Assembly: GCA_905235415.1 (NCBI GenBank)
Contig: CAJOKX010000003.1
Coordinates: forward strand, 1-45,256
Length of the DNA: 45,256 bases
Direction of reading: 5' to 3'
From: an uncultured Lachnospiraceae bacterium
GTDB taxonomy: Bacteria > Bacillota > Clostridia > Lachnospirales > Lachnospiraceae
Below, piece after piece: positions 9,133-17,096 of the stretch. The position numbers and the translations under genes are program-made. The first letter of the stretch is position 1; each line of letters opens with the position of its first letter. Under the pieces are notes generated by a model that was given only the letters and a program-made list of their open reading frames with translations, had not been told where the DNA came from and made no database searches.

Positions 9133-10335
9133 ATGAAAAGTATTCATTTGCAATATGAGCCCAATCATCTTCCAAAGACGGACGATCCCTATCTGCATCT
9201 GATGTCAAAGGAAGAAGTCACCATCGCAAGAGATTTTCACCGGAGCTTTCCGCAGTATCAGGAAACGCCGCTGCAGGATCTGAAGAAAATGGCAGAGTAC
9301 CTGGGCGTTGCGCGGATCTGCGTCAAAGACGAATCCTGGAGATACGGCCTGAATTCCTTCAAGGTGCTGGGAGGCGCTTATTCCATCGCCAAATACCTTG
9401 CCAAGGAAATGGGCAGGGATATCAAGGATCTTCCCTACAGCGTTCTGAAGTCGGATGCATTCCGCAAAGAACTGGGAAGCGCAACCTTTATCTCCGCAAC
9501 CGACGGCAACCACGGCCGCGGGGTCGCCTGGACGGCCAGGGAGCTGGGGCAGCGCTGCATCATCCTGATGCCGAAGGGGACCAGCCAGTCTCGCTATGAC
9601 AACATCAAAGCGCTCGGCGCAGAGGTGACGATCGAAGACCTCAATTATGATGAATGCGTCCGGAAGGCTTCCACGCTGGCGGACCAGTATGAGCATGGCG
9701 TGATTGTCCAGGACACCTCCTGGGAGGGATATGAGGATATTCCGCTGTGGATCATGCAGGGATATGCGGTCATGGCGGACGAGGCGGCAGAGCAGTACAA
9801 GGAGCGTCCGACCCATATCTTCGTGCAGGCAGGCGTCGGCGCGATGGCAGGATCTGCGGTGGGGTATTTCGCGTCCCTGTATCCGGACAATCCGCCGAAG
9901 ATGATCGTTGTAGAGCCGAACAAAGCAGACTGCATGTTCCGGGGAGCCAGACGGGGCGACGGAGAGAAGGTTGTCGTGACCGGGGATATGGATTCCATCA
10001 TGGCCGGCCTTGCGTGCGGAGAGCCCTGCGAGCTCGGATGGGACCTGTTCAAGAATCATGCAGCCGGATTTGTGTCCGCGGATGATCTGATGACCTGCCG
10101 CGGGATGCGGATGCTGGCAGGCAATTTCAAGGAAGATCCGCACATTGTCTCCGGTGAGTCGGGAGCCGCCACCTTCGGCGCGTTCGCATCGATCATGCTG
10201 GAAGACGATCTGAAGGATGTGAGAGAGCAGCTCGAGCTCGGGCCGGACTCAAAGGTTCTGTGCTTCTCGACGGAGGGCGATACCGATCCGGTCCGCTGGA
10301 AGAATATTGTGTGGGAAGGCGTAGACTACAGATGA
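9133..10335 (+). CDS. dpaL: 2,3-diaminopropionate ammonia-lyase (YgeX)
   Basis: This 400-residue fold-type II PLP enzyme splits 2,3-diaminopropionate into pyruvate and two ammonia. LNSFKVLGGAY carries the PLP lysine K77, matching the numbering of the E. coli enzyme. SATDGNHGRGVAW (near 122-134) holds the catalytic Asp, VGAMAGSAVG the phosphate-binding loop, and HIVSGESGAATFG follows. The frame is open further upstream into the DUF1015 gene, but the ATG at 9133 gives the normal N-terminus and length (E. coli 398 residues). GAGGA at 9118-9122, overlapping the previous stop, is the ribosome site, which implies translational coupling. Together with ygeY, ygeW and carbamate kinase it completes the diaminopropionate end of the purine route. 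Confidence 0.93.
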   Translation: MKSIHLQYEPNHLPKTDDPYLHLMSKEEVTIARDFHRSFPQYQETPLQDLKKMAEYLGVARICVKDESWRYGLNSFKVLGGAYSIAKYLAKEMGRDIKDLPYSVLKSDAFRKELGSATFISATDGNHGRGVAWTARELGQRCIILMPKGTSQSRYDNIKALGAEVTIEDLNYDECVRKASTLADQYEHGVIVQDTSWEGYEDIPLWIMQGYAVMADEAAEQYKERPTHIFVQAGVGAMAGSAVGYFASLYPDNPPKMIVVEPNKADCMFRGARRGDGEKVVVTGDMDSIMAGLACGEPCELGWDLFKNHAAGFVSADDLMTCRGMRMLAGNFKEDPHIVSGESGAATFGAFASIMLEDDLKDVREQLELGPDSKVLCFSTEGDTDPVRWKNIVWEGVDYR

Positions 10336-10365
10336 CCTGGCAGACAGGTTAAGACGCAGACTGAT

Positions 10366-11310
10366 ATGAACCGTTTGCAGAGAATTGACATTACCAGCCT
10401 GCAGGATCCGGCTCTGGAGCCCTACATGCAGTGCAATGAGACGCAGCTGAAGCATTACTATGAGCCTCACGGAGGCGTGTTTCTTGCTGAGTCGCCGCAG
10501 GTGATCTGCCGTGCACTGGATGCCGGGTACGAGCCGGTTTCTTTTCTGTGCGAGGAGATCTTCCTTGAGAAGGTCCGCGACCTTCTTGAAAATCATTGCA
10601 CTGCAAATCATTGCACTGCAAATCCCAGCAATGCCAGTCCCTGTACTGCCAGTCCCAGCCCTGCCAGTCCCGGCGAAGAGAACCCCCTTCCCGGGGAGGG
10701 CGGATCCATGCAGGCAAAAGACGGCATACCGGTGTATACCGCGCCGCTTCCCGTTCTCACCAAGATCACGGGGTATCATCTGACAAAAGGGATGCTGTGC
10801 CTGATGAAGCGAAAAGAGCTGCCTGCGGCAGAAGATCTTGTGCGCGGCGCCCGGAGAATTGCTGTTCTCGAGCGGGTGACCAATCCGACCAACATCGGTG
10901 CGATCTTCCGGAGCGCGGCAGCGCTTGGAATGGACTGTGTGCTTCTGAGTGCAGACTGCTGCGACCCGCTCTACCGAAGAGCGGTCCGTGTAAGCGTGGG
11001 AATGATCTTCCAGGTTCCCTGGACGATCCTGCCATCCTCCGTCTGGCCGGACAGCGGCCTTTCGTTTCTGAAAAAGAACGGCTTTTGCAGCGTCAGCCTG
11101 GCCCTGGTCGATGACGCCGTTCCGATCGACGATGCACGTCTTTCGGCAAAAGAAAAGATCGCCCTGATCCTCGGTAATGAAGGCTTCGGGCTGTGCCCGG
11201 AGACGATTCAAAAGAGCGATTACAGAGCGATCATTCCCATTTCGGAGGGCGTCGATTCCCTCAATGTCGCAGCGGCCAGCGCCGTAGCCTTCTGGCAGCT
11301 GCGAAAGTAA
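10366..11310 (+). CDS. SpoU/TrmH family RNA 2'-O-methyltransferase with pentapeptide-repeat linker
   Basis: This 314-residue SPOUT methyltransferase has motif 1 VTNPTNIGAIFRSAAALG (about 171-188), motif 2 LILGNEGFG and motif 3 IPISEGVDSLNVAAASAVA, the knot that binds S-adenosylmethionine. The N-terminal part (1-72) is the usual substrate-binding domain. The linker between them, residues 76-105, is built of 15-bp repeats and is not expected in this family. It most likely methylates rRNA or tRNA; the target is not predictable here. It lies 30 bp behind dpaL without a clear ribosome site of its own and ends 18 bp before the convergent phosphoglycerate dehydrogenase gene, with no obvious terminator between. 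Confidence 0.85.
   Translation: MNRLQRIDITSLQDPALEPYMQCNETQLKHYYEPHGGVFLAESPQVICRALDAGYEPVSFLCEEIFLEKVRDLLENHCTANHCTANPSNASPCTASPSPASPGEENPLPGEGGSMQAKDGIPVYTAPLPVLTKITGYHLTKGMLCLMKRKELPAAEDLVRGARRIAVLERVTNPTNIGAIFRSAAALGMDCVLLSADCCDPLYRRAVRVSVGMIFQVPWTILPSSVWPDSGLSFLKKNGFCSVSLALVDDAVPIDDARLSAKEKIALILGNEGFGLCPETIQKSDYRAIIPISEGVDSLNVAAASAVAFWQLRK
10591..10680 (+). repeat. Six 15-bp tandem units inside the methyltransferase gene
   Basis: The first two units (10591-10605, 10606-10620) are identical, AATCATTGCACTGCA. Units 3 to 5 diverge (AATCCCAGCAATGCC, AGTCCCTGTACTGCC, AGTCCCAGCCCTGCC) and unit 6 is degenerate. All are in frame and encode pentapeptides of the form [N/S]-[H/P]-[C/S]-x-A. The gradient from identical to diverged units suggests recent growth at the 5' end. 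Confidence 0.9.
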
Positions 11311-11328
11311 GTCCTAATCCTGAATGCC

Positions 11329-12501
11329 TTACCGGCCGATTCTCCTTACACGGACAACGCCGTCGAGCGCGATCAGCTTCTGGGCCGTATCGTGCAGCAT
11401 GGGGCTGTCAGTATCCAGCAGTGTATATGCATAAGAGCCTCTCGCCTTGTTGGCCAGGTTCTCGATGTTCAGTCCGCTTTCTCCGAAGAAGGATGTAATC
11501 TGGGAGAGCATATTGGGGATATTGCGGTGCAGCACCGCGACACGTTCCGCCGTTTCACAGATGCCTGCCTGAACGACAGGGAAGTTGACGGAATTGACGA
11601 TGTTGCCGTTATCCAGATAATCCTGCATCTGCTGGGCAGCCATGATCGCACAGTTGTCCTCCGCCTCCTCGGTGGAAGCGCCCAGATGCGGAAGCACGAT
11701 GGCGTTCTCCATGGTGGCGCTTAACGGATTGGCGAAGTCGGTGACATACTTGCCGACCTTGCCGGATTCCAGAGCCTGGGCCATGGACTTCTCGTCAACC
11801 AGGATATCTCTTGCAAAATTCAGTACGGTCACGCCCGGCTTCATGGATGCGATCGCTTTTGCGTCGATCATCCCGCGGGTGGAGTCCGTTGCAGGTACAT
11901 GGATGGTGATAAAATCACTCACTTCGTAGATGCCGTCCACAGAGGCTGCATGCTCAACCATGGGACTCAGGTTCCATGCGGACTTGACGGACAGATACGG
12001 GTCATATCCGTAGACCTTCATGCCCAGCGAGACGGCAGCGTTGGCGACCAGCACGCCAATGGCGCCAAGGCCGATGACGCCCAGCGTCTTGCCCTTGATC
12101 TCATGTCCGGCAAACGCCTTCTTGGCCTTTTCACCGTCTTTTGCGATGTTCTCGTCCTCCACATTTTTCCGGACCCATTCATTTCCGCCGATAATATCCC
12201 TTGATGCAAGCAGCATGCCGGCAATCACCAGTTCCTTGACGGAGTTGGCGTTGGCACCGGGTGTGTTAAAGACAACGATTCCCTGCGAGGAACATTTTTC
12301 CAGCGGGATATTGTTGACTCCGGCGCCGGCCCTGGCGATCGCACGCAGCTTGCCGGGGAATTCCATGCTCTTCATATCTGCGGAACGCACCAGTATGCCG
12401 GAAGCTTCCTCGATATTCTCCGTAATGGAGTATCCTTTGCGAAACTCTGCAAGTCCGGCGTCAGAGATATGATTCATGCAGTAAATCTTGCGGTCTTTCA
12501 T
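11329..12501 (-). CDS. serA: D-3-phosphoglycerate dehydrogenase with C-terminal ACT domain
   Basis: This 390-residue enzyme oxidises 3-phosphoglycerate as the first step of serine synthesis. The Rossmann motif GVIGLGAIG lies near residues 141-149. LNFARDILVD holds the catalytic Arg but with Asp where most relatives have Gly, and LPHLGASTEEAEDN carries the His. Residues about 320-390 (NMLSQITSFFGESGLNIENL) form an ACT domain that probably binds serine. It is divergent from pheST and convergent with the methyltransferase gene. AAGAGG upstream of the ATG is a modest ribosome site. It is a distinct paralogue of the short serA at 6879 and probably the regulated one. Confidence 0.92.
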   Translation of the reverse strand: MKDRKIYCMNHISDAGLAEFRKGYSITENIEEASGILVRSADMKSMEFPGKLRAIARAGAGVNNIPLEKCSSQGIVVFNTPGANANSVKELVIAGMLLASRDIIGGNEWVRKNVEDENIAKDGEKAKKAFAGHEIKGKTLGVIGLGAIGVLVANAAVSLGMKVYGYDPYLSVKSAWNLSPMVEHAASVDGIYEVSDFITIHVPATDSTRGMIDAKAIASMKPGVTVLNFARDILVDEKSMAQALESGKVGKYVTDFANPLSATMENAIVLPHLGASTEEAEDNCAIMAAQQMQDYLDNGNIVNSVNFPVVQAGICETAERVAVLHRNIPNMLSQITSFFGESGLNIENLANKARGSYAYTLLDTDSPMLHDTAQKLIALDGVVRVRRIGR

Positions 12502-12681
12502 AATAGATGCCTCTTTTCTTTAATGAATGATATGTACCTGCCAGCAGCAGAACTAATCTTAACACCAGCCTGCATTCATCCGCAATTGTCAGTACCTATG
12601 GATTTTTGACAGGAATTTGCATAATTTTCGTTTTTTTCGCAAATAACCGAAATAACGAGGCTGGAACAGGGGCGCTTCAGG

Positions 12682-12711
12682 TTGACATCAAAGACAGGTG
12701 CGTTGTAAAAT
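12682..12711 (+). promoter_or_regulatory. Promoter of the pheST T-box transcript
   Basis: TTGACA at 12682-12687 and TAAAAT at 12706-12711 with an 18-bp spacer. A TG precedes the -10 element. Transcription would begin near 12718. The region from 12502 to 12681 also contains the divergent phosphoglycerate dehydrogenase start, with a weak minus-strand promoter possibility (TTGCGG and TTAAGA, 17 bp apart); nothing else is recognised there. Confidence 0.7.
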
Positions 12712-12717
12712 CTCCCA

Positions 12718-13107
12718 TAGCTGTGAACATGTGTAAGTAGTCGGAGGAAGCCCTGACAAGAGAGCTGTCCCGGAGGATGATCAGATGCGTGCATGCACAT
12801 CCGTCTGATGCTCCTGAGGCTGTGAGGACGGCAGAAGTTCCTTCGATGAATTTCAGCATGGGAGCGTTCCGTGAAAACAGGCAGCGGGGACCGGCCATCG
12901 GAAGATGCCGCGTCAAAAAGAATCCCTGCAGAACTGGGTAAGCGGATGCAGCCTGCCGGCATACAGGCAGTCTGAGTGCGGAGTCGTCAAAGTGAATCTG
13001 TCTGGCAGAGGATCTGTGCAGCTGTCTGCGGCGTCTTCGAATTTGGGTGGTACCGCGGATCTAAGTCAGAAGACCCGTCCCAAACAGCAGTGGGACAGGT
13101 CTTTTTT
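12718..13107 (+). promoter_or_regulatory. T-box riboswitch leader of pheST (Phe-tRNA sensing)
   Basis: The T-box core TGGGTGGTACCGCG is at 13044-13057, followed by a strong intrinsic terminator. Upstream is a long structured stem I region with an AGAGAG motif near 12760. The likely specifier is TTC (Phe) at 12852-12854, lying just before GGGAGC and TTCCGTGA, which resembles the conserved end of stem I. Uncharged tRNA-Phe would favour the antiterminator and pheST expression. The leader is about 390 nt, longer than the usual 200-300. Confidence 0.92.
13071..13107 (+). terminator. T-box regulated intrinsic terminator
   Basis: AGACCCGTCCCA (13071-13082) pairs with TGGGACAGGTCT (13091-13102) across an 8-nt loop and is followed by a T run. 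One C-A mismatch lies inside the stem. Confidence 0.92.
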
Positions 13108-13141
13108 CTATGATACATTCAACAGATAAAGGAGAAAAAAC

Positions 13142-14185
13142 ATGGCAAATCTGGATGAACTTCGGGAAAAAATATCCTCCGTACGGGATGCGATCCAGAA
13201 GGAGTCGGCCAATCTGACCGATTCGAGGATGGTCTATGAGGCAAGAAAGTCCTATCTGGACAAGTCCGGACGGATCGGTCAGCTCATGAAGTACATGAAG
13301 GACGTGGAACCTGCCCAGAAGGCGGAATTCGGTAAGAACGTCAATGAGCTCAAGACCTGGGCGATGGAGTATTTCGGATCCCTGGATGAAAAGATGCGTA
13401 CCCGGGAGCTTCTTGCGCGGTATGACATGGAGAAGATCGATATTACGATGCCCGCACTCAGACGCCCGGTCGGCAACCTGCATCCTGTCACGCAGGTGCG
13501 CAACGAGCTGATCGACGTCTTCTCCGGAATGGGATTTGATATCTATGAAGGGTCTGAGGTGGAAAATGACTACTATAACTTCACGGCCCTGAATACGCCG
13601 AAGGATCATCCGGCAAGAGACATGCAGGATACCTTCTACCTGTCTCCGGAATTTGTCCTGCGCACGCAGACTTCTTCCGCGCAGATCCATGTGATGGAGA
13701 ACCAGGAGCCTCCGATTAAGATCCTCAGCCCGGGCAAAGTGTTCCGCTCGGACGACGACGCGACGCACAGTCCGATGTTCACCCAGATGGAAGGCCTTGT
13801 CGTGGACAAGGGCATCACGCTTGGGGATCTGCAGGGCATGCTGGACGTATTCGTAAAGAGAGTCTTCGGCGAAGAGACGCATACAAGACTGCGTCCGTCC
13901 TTCTTCCCGTTCACGGAGCCCTCCGTGGAGGTCGACGTGAGCTGCTTCGAATGCGGAGGCGCCGGATGCAGCTTCTGCAAGCACACCGGATGGATCGAGG
14001 TCCTGGGCGCAGGTATCGTGAACCGGAAGGTGCTGGAGAACTGCGGCATCGATCCGGACGTCTATTCCGGTCTTGCATTTGGAATCGGCATCGAACGTGT
14101 CGCAATGCTGAAATACGGCATCAACAACATCAAGCAGCTGTTTGAATCCGATCTCAGAGTCCTGAATCAGATCAACGACAACTAA
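13142..14185 (+). CDS. pheS: Phenylalanyl-tRNA synthetase alpha subunit
   Basis: This 347-residue catalytic subunit charges tRNA-Phe as an alpha2-beta2 tetramer with PheT. Residues 1-90 form the N-terminal coiled coil that binds tRNA. Class II motif 2 ([20 protein letters not shown], about 199-218) and motif 3 ([13 protein letters not shown]) are clear. [16 protein letters not shown] is a CxxC-type segment found in many bacterial PheS proteins. The ATG follows AAAGGAG. It is the first gene behind the T-box, and pheT follows after 21 bp. Confidence 0.98.
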   Translation: MANLDELREKISSVRDAIQKESANLTDSRMVYEARKSYLDKSGRIGQLMKYMKDVEPAQKAEFGKNVNELKTWAMEYFGSLDEKMRTRELLARYDMEKIDITMPALRRPVGNLHPVTQVRNELIDVFSGMGFDIYEGSEVENDYYNFTALNTPKDHPARDMQDTFYLSPEFVLRTQTSSAQIHVMENQEPPIKILSPGKVFRSDDDATHSPMFTQMEGLVVDKGITLGDLQGMLDVFVKRVFGEETHTRLRPSFFPFTEPSVEVDVSCFECGGAGCSFCKHTGWIEVLGAGIVNRKVLENCGIDPDVYSGLAFGIGIERVAMLKYGINNIKQLFESDLRVLNQINDN

Positions 14186-14206
14186 TTCCCGGGGAGGTTA
14201 TGAATT

Positions 14207-16627
14207 ATGATAGCACCACTCAGCTGGCTGAAAGAATATGTGGATATAGACTGTACGCCCCAGGAACTGCAGGAGAAACTGTTTTCCTGCGGATTCGAGG
14301 TGGAAGAGCTGCATGAGGTCGGAGAGGATATCTCTGGCGTCGTCGTCGGCCTGGTCGAGACCTGCGAGCCGATTCCGGATACGCACCTGAGCCTGACAAC
14401 GGTCAATGCGGGAGAGCACGGCACCTTCCAGGTATGCTGCGGCGCCGACAATGTGGCTGCCGGAAAGAAGTTCCCGCTTGCGCTGGTCGGCGCGACGGTC
14501 TATGCAACTGCCAGAGACCACGTCACCGTGGAAGGCGTCATGACGATCAAGAAGGGGAAGATGCGCGGATATGAATCCGTCGGCATGCTCTGCTCGGGCA
14601 CTGAACTGGGCGTTACCGAAGATCTGTTTGAGGGCGCCGGATACAACGGACTTCTGGAACTTCCGGAAGATTCGCCCGTGGGTGCGGATGTAAAGCCCAT
14701 CCTGGGCCTTAATGACTGGCTCTTTGATATCGCCATCACCGCCAACCGTCCGGACTGCCAGAGTATCTTCGGCATCGCGCGCGAGGTCGCAGCAGTCCTT
14801 GACAAGGAGCTGAAGGAGCCTGCGCTGGATTATCATCCGACCGACGTCGAGAAGCCGGAGTTTCGGGTGGACGTGGAAGCGCCGGATCTGTGCCCGCGCT
14901 ATATCGGACATTACATCTATGACGTGAAGATCGGCCCCTCCCCGCGGTGGATGCGCAAGCGTCTGGCCCTGGTGGGAATGAATTCCATTTCCAATATTGT
15001 TGATATCACGAACTACATCCTGATGGAACTCGGACAGCCGATGCACGCCTTTGACGAGGACTTCATCCGGGAGGGCAGGATCCTTGTGCGCCGCGCGCAG
15101 GATGGCGAAGTGATCCAGACGCTGGATGAGCAGGAGTATTCGTTAAATGAGAACAATCTGTGCATCTGCGACGGCGTCGGACCGGTCGCTCTTGCGGGCG
15201 TCATGGGCGGACTGAACTCCGAGATCCGTGACACAACGAGCGCTGTGCTCTTTGAGGCCGCCAAGTTCGCGCGTGACAATATCCGGCATACCAGCCGCCA
15301 GCTCGGCAAGAGAACCGACGCAAGCGCACGCTATGAAAAAGGAATCGATGAATATACGACGGTGATGGCCATGAAGAGAGCCCTCCACCTGGTCGAGGAG
15401 CTTGGATGCGGCAAAGTCTCAAAGACCCACTGTGACACCAATACCGGCAACTCTGTAGAGCCGCATGAAATGAAGGTGTCCGTGGAGAAGGTGAACAGCG
15501 TGCTCGGCATCCGTGTACCGGATGAAGAGATCCTGCGCATCATGAAGAATCTGCAGTTTGCACCGCAGATCAGCAAAGATGAGCTGACGCTCCAGGTACC
15601 GGCCTACCGTACAGACATCGAGAATTATCCGGATATCTCGGAAGAGGTCATCCGTATGTACGGCTATGACCACATCCAGCCGACGCTCCTGACCAGCGCG
15701 CGTGTGACGGCCGGCGGCCTGACTGCGAAGCAGAAGGCAGAGCTTGGCCTGAAGAGGCGCCTGTGTGCAGAAGGACTGTTTGAAGCGATTCATTATTCAT
15801 TCTTCAGTCCGGCCGATCTGGACCTGCTTCGTTTTGCCGAGGACGATCCCCGCAGGCAGGCTGTACGCATCATGAATCCGATCAATGAAGACCTGTCCAT
15901 CCTCAGGACCACGCTGGCAGCTTCTATGCTCCATGCGATCGAGAGAAACCAGAAGAACAACCTGGTCTCCGGCAGACTCTTTGAGATCGCCAGCCGCTTT
16001 GTTCCGAAGAGCCTCCCGCTTACAGAGTATCCGGAAGAGCGCAGCACACTGTGCGTCGGCATGTGGGGAATTGAAGAAGATTTCTTTACCATCAAGGGAA
16101 TCGCAGAGGATATAGCCGGGCAGCTGCATGTGTCATTTACCTATCAGGCTGCGGATGAGCCGTTCCTGCATCCCGGACAGAGCGCGGAGATTCTCCTGGA
16201 CGGCGTGAAGGTCGGATATCTCGGACGGACCCGCTATGAGGTGGCGAAGGATCTCAGCCTCCGCACCAGGTCCTACATTATGGAGATTGACCTCAGCCTT
16301 CTGGAGCCGTACTACGGCGTATCGCCGAAGTTCACGCCGATCCCGAAATTCGCGCAGGAGAAGAGAGACCTGGCGCTGATTATGGACCGGGATGTCACCT
16401 GTGAGCAGGTAGAGAACGCGATCAGGAGCGCCTGCAAGTGGGTCACCGACATCCAGCTGTTTGACGTATACGAAGGAAAGCAGGTGCCGGAAGGGAAGAA
16501 ATCCATGGCCTTCACACTGACCTTCACGCCGCGGGACGAAGCGTTCACGACAGAAATGCTGGACGGCTATGTGCATAAGATCCTGAAGGTGCTCAAGAAG
16601 ACGCTGGGCATTGATCTGCGTGAATAA
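14207..16627 (+). CDS. pheT: Phenylalanyl-tRNA synthetase beta subunit
   Basis: This 806-residue subunit has the normal bacterial layout: N-terminal MIAPLSWLKEYVDI, an EMAP-like tRNA-binding domain (about 40-150), B3/B4 editing domain (about 210-390) with GRILVRR and the GVMGG loop, B5 domain (about 405-475), the catalytic-like core, and a ferredoxin-fold anticodon-binding domain at 710-806 (FAQEKRDLALIMDRDV). The editing domain hydrolyses Tyr-tRNA-Phe. The stop codon at 16625-16627 lies inside the 8-bp sequence duplicated by the mobile element that follows directly, so the insertion left the coding end intact. Confidence 0.98.
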   Translation: MIAPLSWLKEYVDIDCTPQELQEKLFSCGFEVEELHEVGEDISGVVVGLVETCEPIPDTHLSLTTVNAGEHGTFQVCCGADNVAAGKKFPLALVGATVYATARDHVTVEGVMTIKKGKMRGYESVGMLCSGTELGVTEDLFEGAGYNGLLELPEDSPVGADVKPILGLNDWLFDIAITANRPDCQSIFGIAREVAAVLDKELKEPALDYHPTDVEKPEFRVDVEAPDLCPRYIGHYIYDVKIGPSPRWMRKRLALVGMNSISNIVDITNYILMELGQPMHAFDEDFIREGRILVRRAQDGEVIQTLDEQEYSLNENNLCICDGVGPVALAGVMGGLNSEIRDTTSAVLFEAAKFARDNIRHTSRQLGKRTDASARYEKGIDEYTTVMAMKRALHLVEELGCGKVSKTHCDTNTGNSVEPHEMKVSVEKVNSVLGIRVPDEEILRIMKNLQFAPQISKDELTLQVPAYRTDIENYPDISEEVIRMYGYDHIQPTLLTSARVTAGGLTAKQKAELGLKRRLCAEGLFEAIHYSFFSPADLDLLRFAEDDPRRQAVRIMNPINEDLSILRTTLAASMLHAIERNQKNNLVSGRLFEIASRFVPKSLPLTEYPEERSTLCVGMWGIEEDFFTIKGIAEDIAGQLHVSFTYQAADEPFLHPGQSAEILLDGVKVGYLGRTRYEVAKDLSLRTRSYIMEIDLSLLEPYYGVSPKFTPIPKFAQEKRDLALIMDRDVTCEQVENAIRSACKWVTDIQLFDVYEGKQVPEGKKSMAFTLTFTPRDEAFTTEMLDGYVHKILKVLKKTLGIDLRE

Positions 16628-16630
16628 GAG

Positions 16631-16712
16631 GTTCGTCGGCTGCCTGTGGTTTTCAGTTGTGCCCACAGAACTCCATGCAGAAGGGCGGAGGCCGGCCTGT
16701 GAACACTGTAAC
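16631..16712 (-). mobile_element. 82-bp short copy of a dispersed MITE-like element, with 8-bp target duplication
   Basis: The segment is flanked by a perfect 8-bp direct repeat, AATAAGAG, at 16623-16630 and 16713-16720. Its reverse complement matches the left arm of the element at 24161 along its whole length, including the TTACAG end and the shared cores TTCTGCATGGAGTT and GGGCACAACTGAAAACC. The outer end reads CTGTAAC next to the duplication, exactly as in the longer copy. CTGTGG...CCACAG inside can form a hairpin. No open reading frame of credible size exists, so it would need a transposase from elsewhere. Identity to the 24161 arm is about 85% by eye. Confidence 0.75.
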
Positions 16713-16742
16713 AATAAGAGCGCAGGATGTGGTAAATTTATG

Positions 16743-16771
16743 TTGACGAATTCATCTCACGGTGGCATAAT
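16743..16771 (+). promoter_or_regulatory. Promoter of the 6S RNA gene
   Basis: TTGACG (16743-16748) and CATAAT (16766-16771) are 17 bp apart. Transcription would begin near 16778. It lies 30 bp beyond the mobile element. Confidence 0.75.
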
Positions 16772-16777
16772 GAACTT

Positions 16778-17027
16778 GTCTCAACAAGACTGACAAGACA
16801 ACATTACCTGGGGTGCTCGACAGTTCTGTTTATTTTTGAACCTACATTGACGTGAAAGGGTTTCCTATATCTCTGTGATTGATGTCAGGCCGTCTTCGAA
16901 CGGAAGACAGAGACACAGTTGCGGTTACCCACCTGGCTTACAGCTAGGAGTCAAAAGGCGGGGCACCGGCACTCTGGGCTGTGTATAGCAAGAACCGAAA
17001 GAGGGCATTCGAACATGTCCTCTTTCC
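16778..17027 (+). ncRNA. ssrS: 6S RNA (RNA polymerase-binding regulator)
   Basis: No gene fits here, yet the segment has its own promoter and terminator and folds like 6S RNA. The closing stem CCTGGGGTGC (16807-16816) pairs with GCACTCTGGG (16969-16978), ten pairs allowing G-U. A large internal bubble follows, with TTTTTGAACCTACATT on the 5' side. The small bubble hairpin CCTGGC/GCTAGG (16932-16937, 16943-16948) is on the 3' side. The terminal arm has CTGTG/CACAG (16873-16877, 16914-16918) and GTCTTC/GAAGAC (16892-16897, 16903-16908). 6S RNA mimics an open promoter and holds sigma-A polymerase in stationary phase. The identity rests on structure and remembered similarity to clostridial 6S RNAs; no covariance search was run. 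Confidence 0.75.
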
Positions 17028-17030
17028 TTT
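16998..17030 (+). terminator. Intrinsic terminator of the 6S RNA
   Basis: AAAGAGGGCAT (16998-17008) pairs with ATGTCCTCTTT (17015-17025) with a 6-nt loop, followed by CCTTTAT. A second hairpin, ATGCCG/CGGCAT at 17031-17048, follows at once. Confidence 0.8.
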
Positions 17031-17096
17031 ATGCCGTCTGAGCGGCATAGAGGCTTTCATGATCATAAAAAGAAGAAAAGTGATTATAAAACCATT

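Noticed and set aside
10335..10349. ACCTG/CAGGT hairpin after dpaL as a terminator.
   Set aside because: The stem has only five pairs and no T run follows.
12606..12625. TTGACA followed by CATAAT as a second plus-strand promoter upstream of the T-box.
   Set aside because: The spacer is only 8 bp. The pair at 12682-12711 is far better.
13061..13984. Long minus-strand open frames opposite pheS, and similar frames opposite parC, infB and pnp (some over 300 codons).
   Set aside because: They are antisense shadows of conserved genes in GC-rich sequence, with no ribosome sites and no recognisable protein family.
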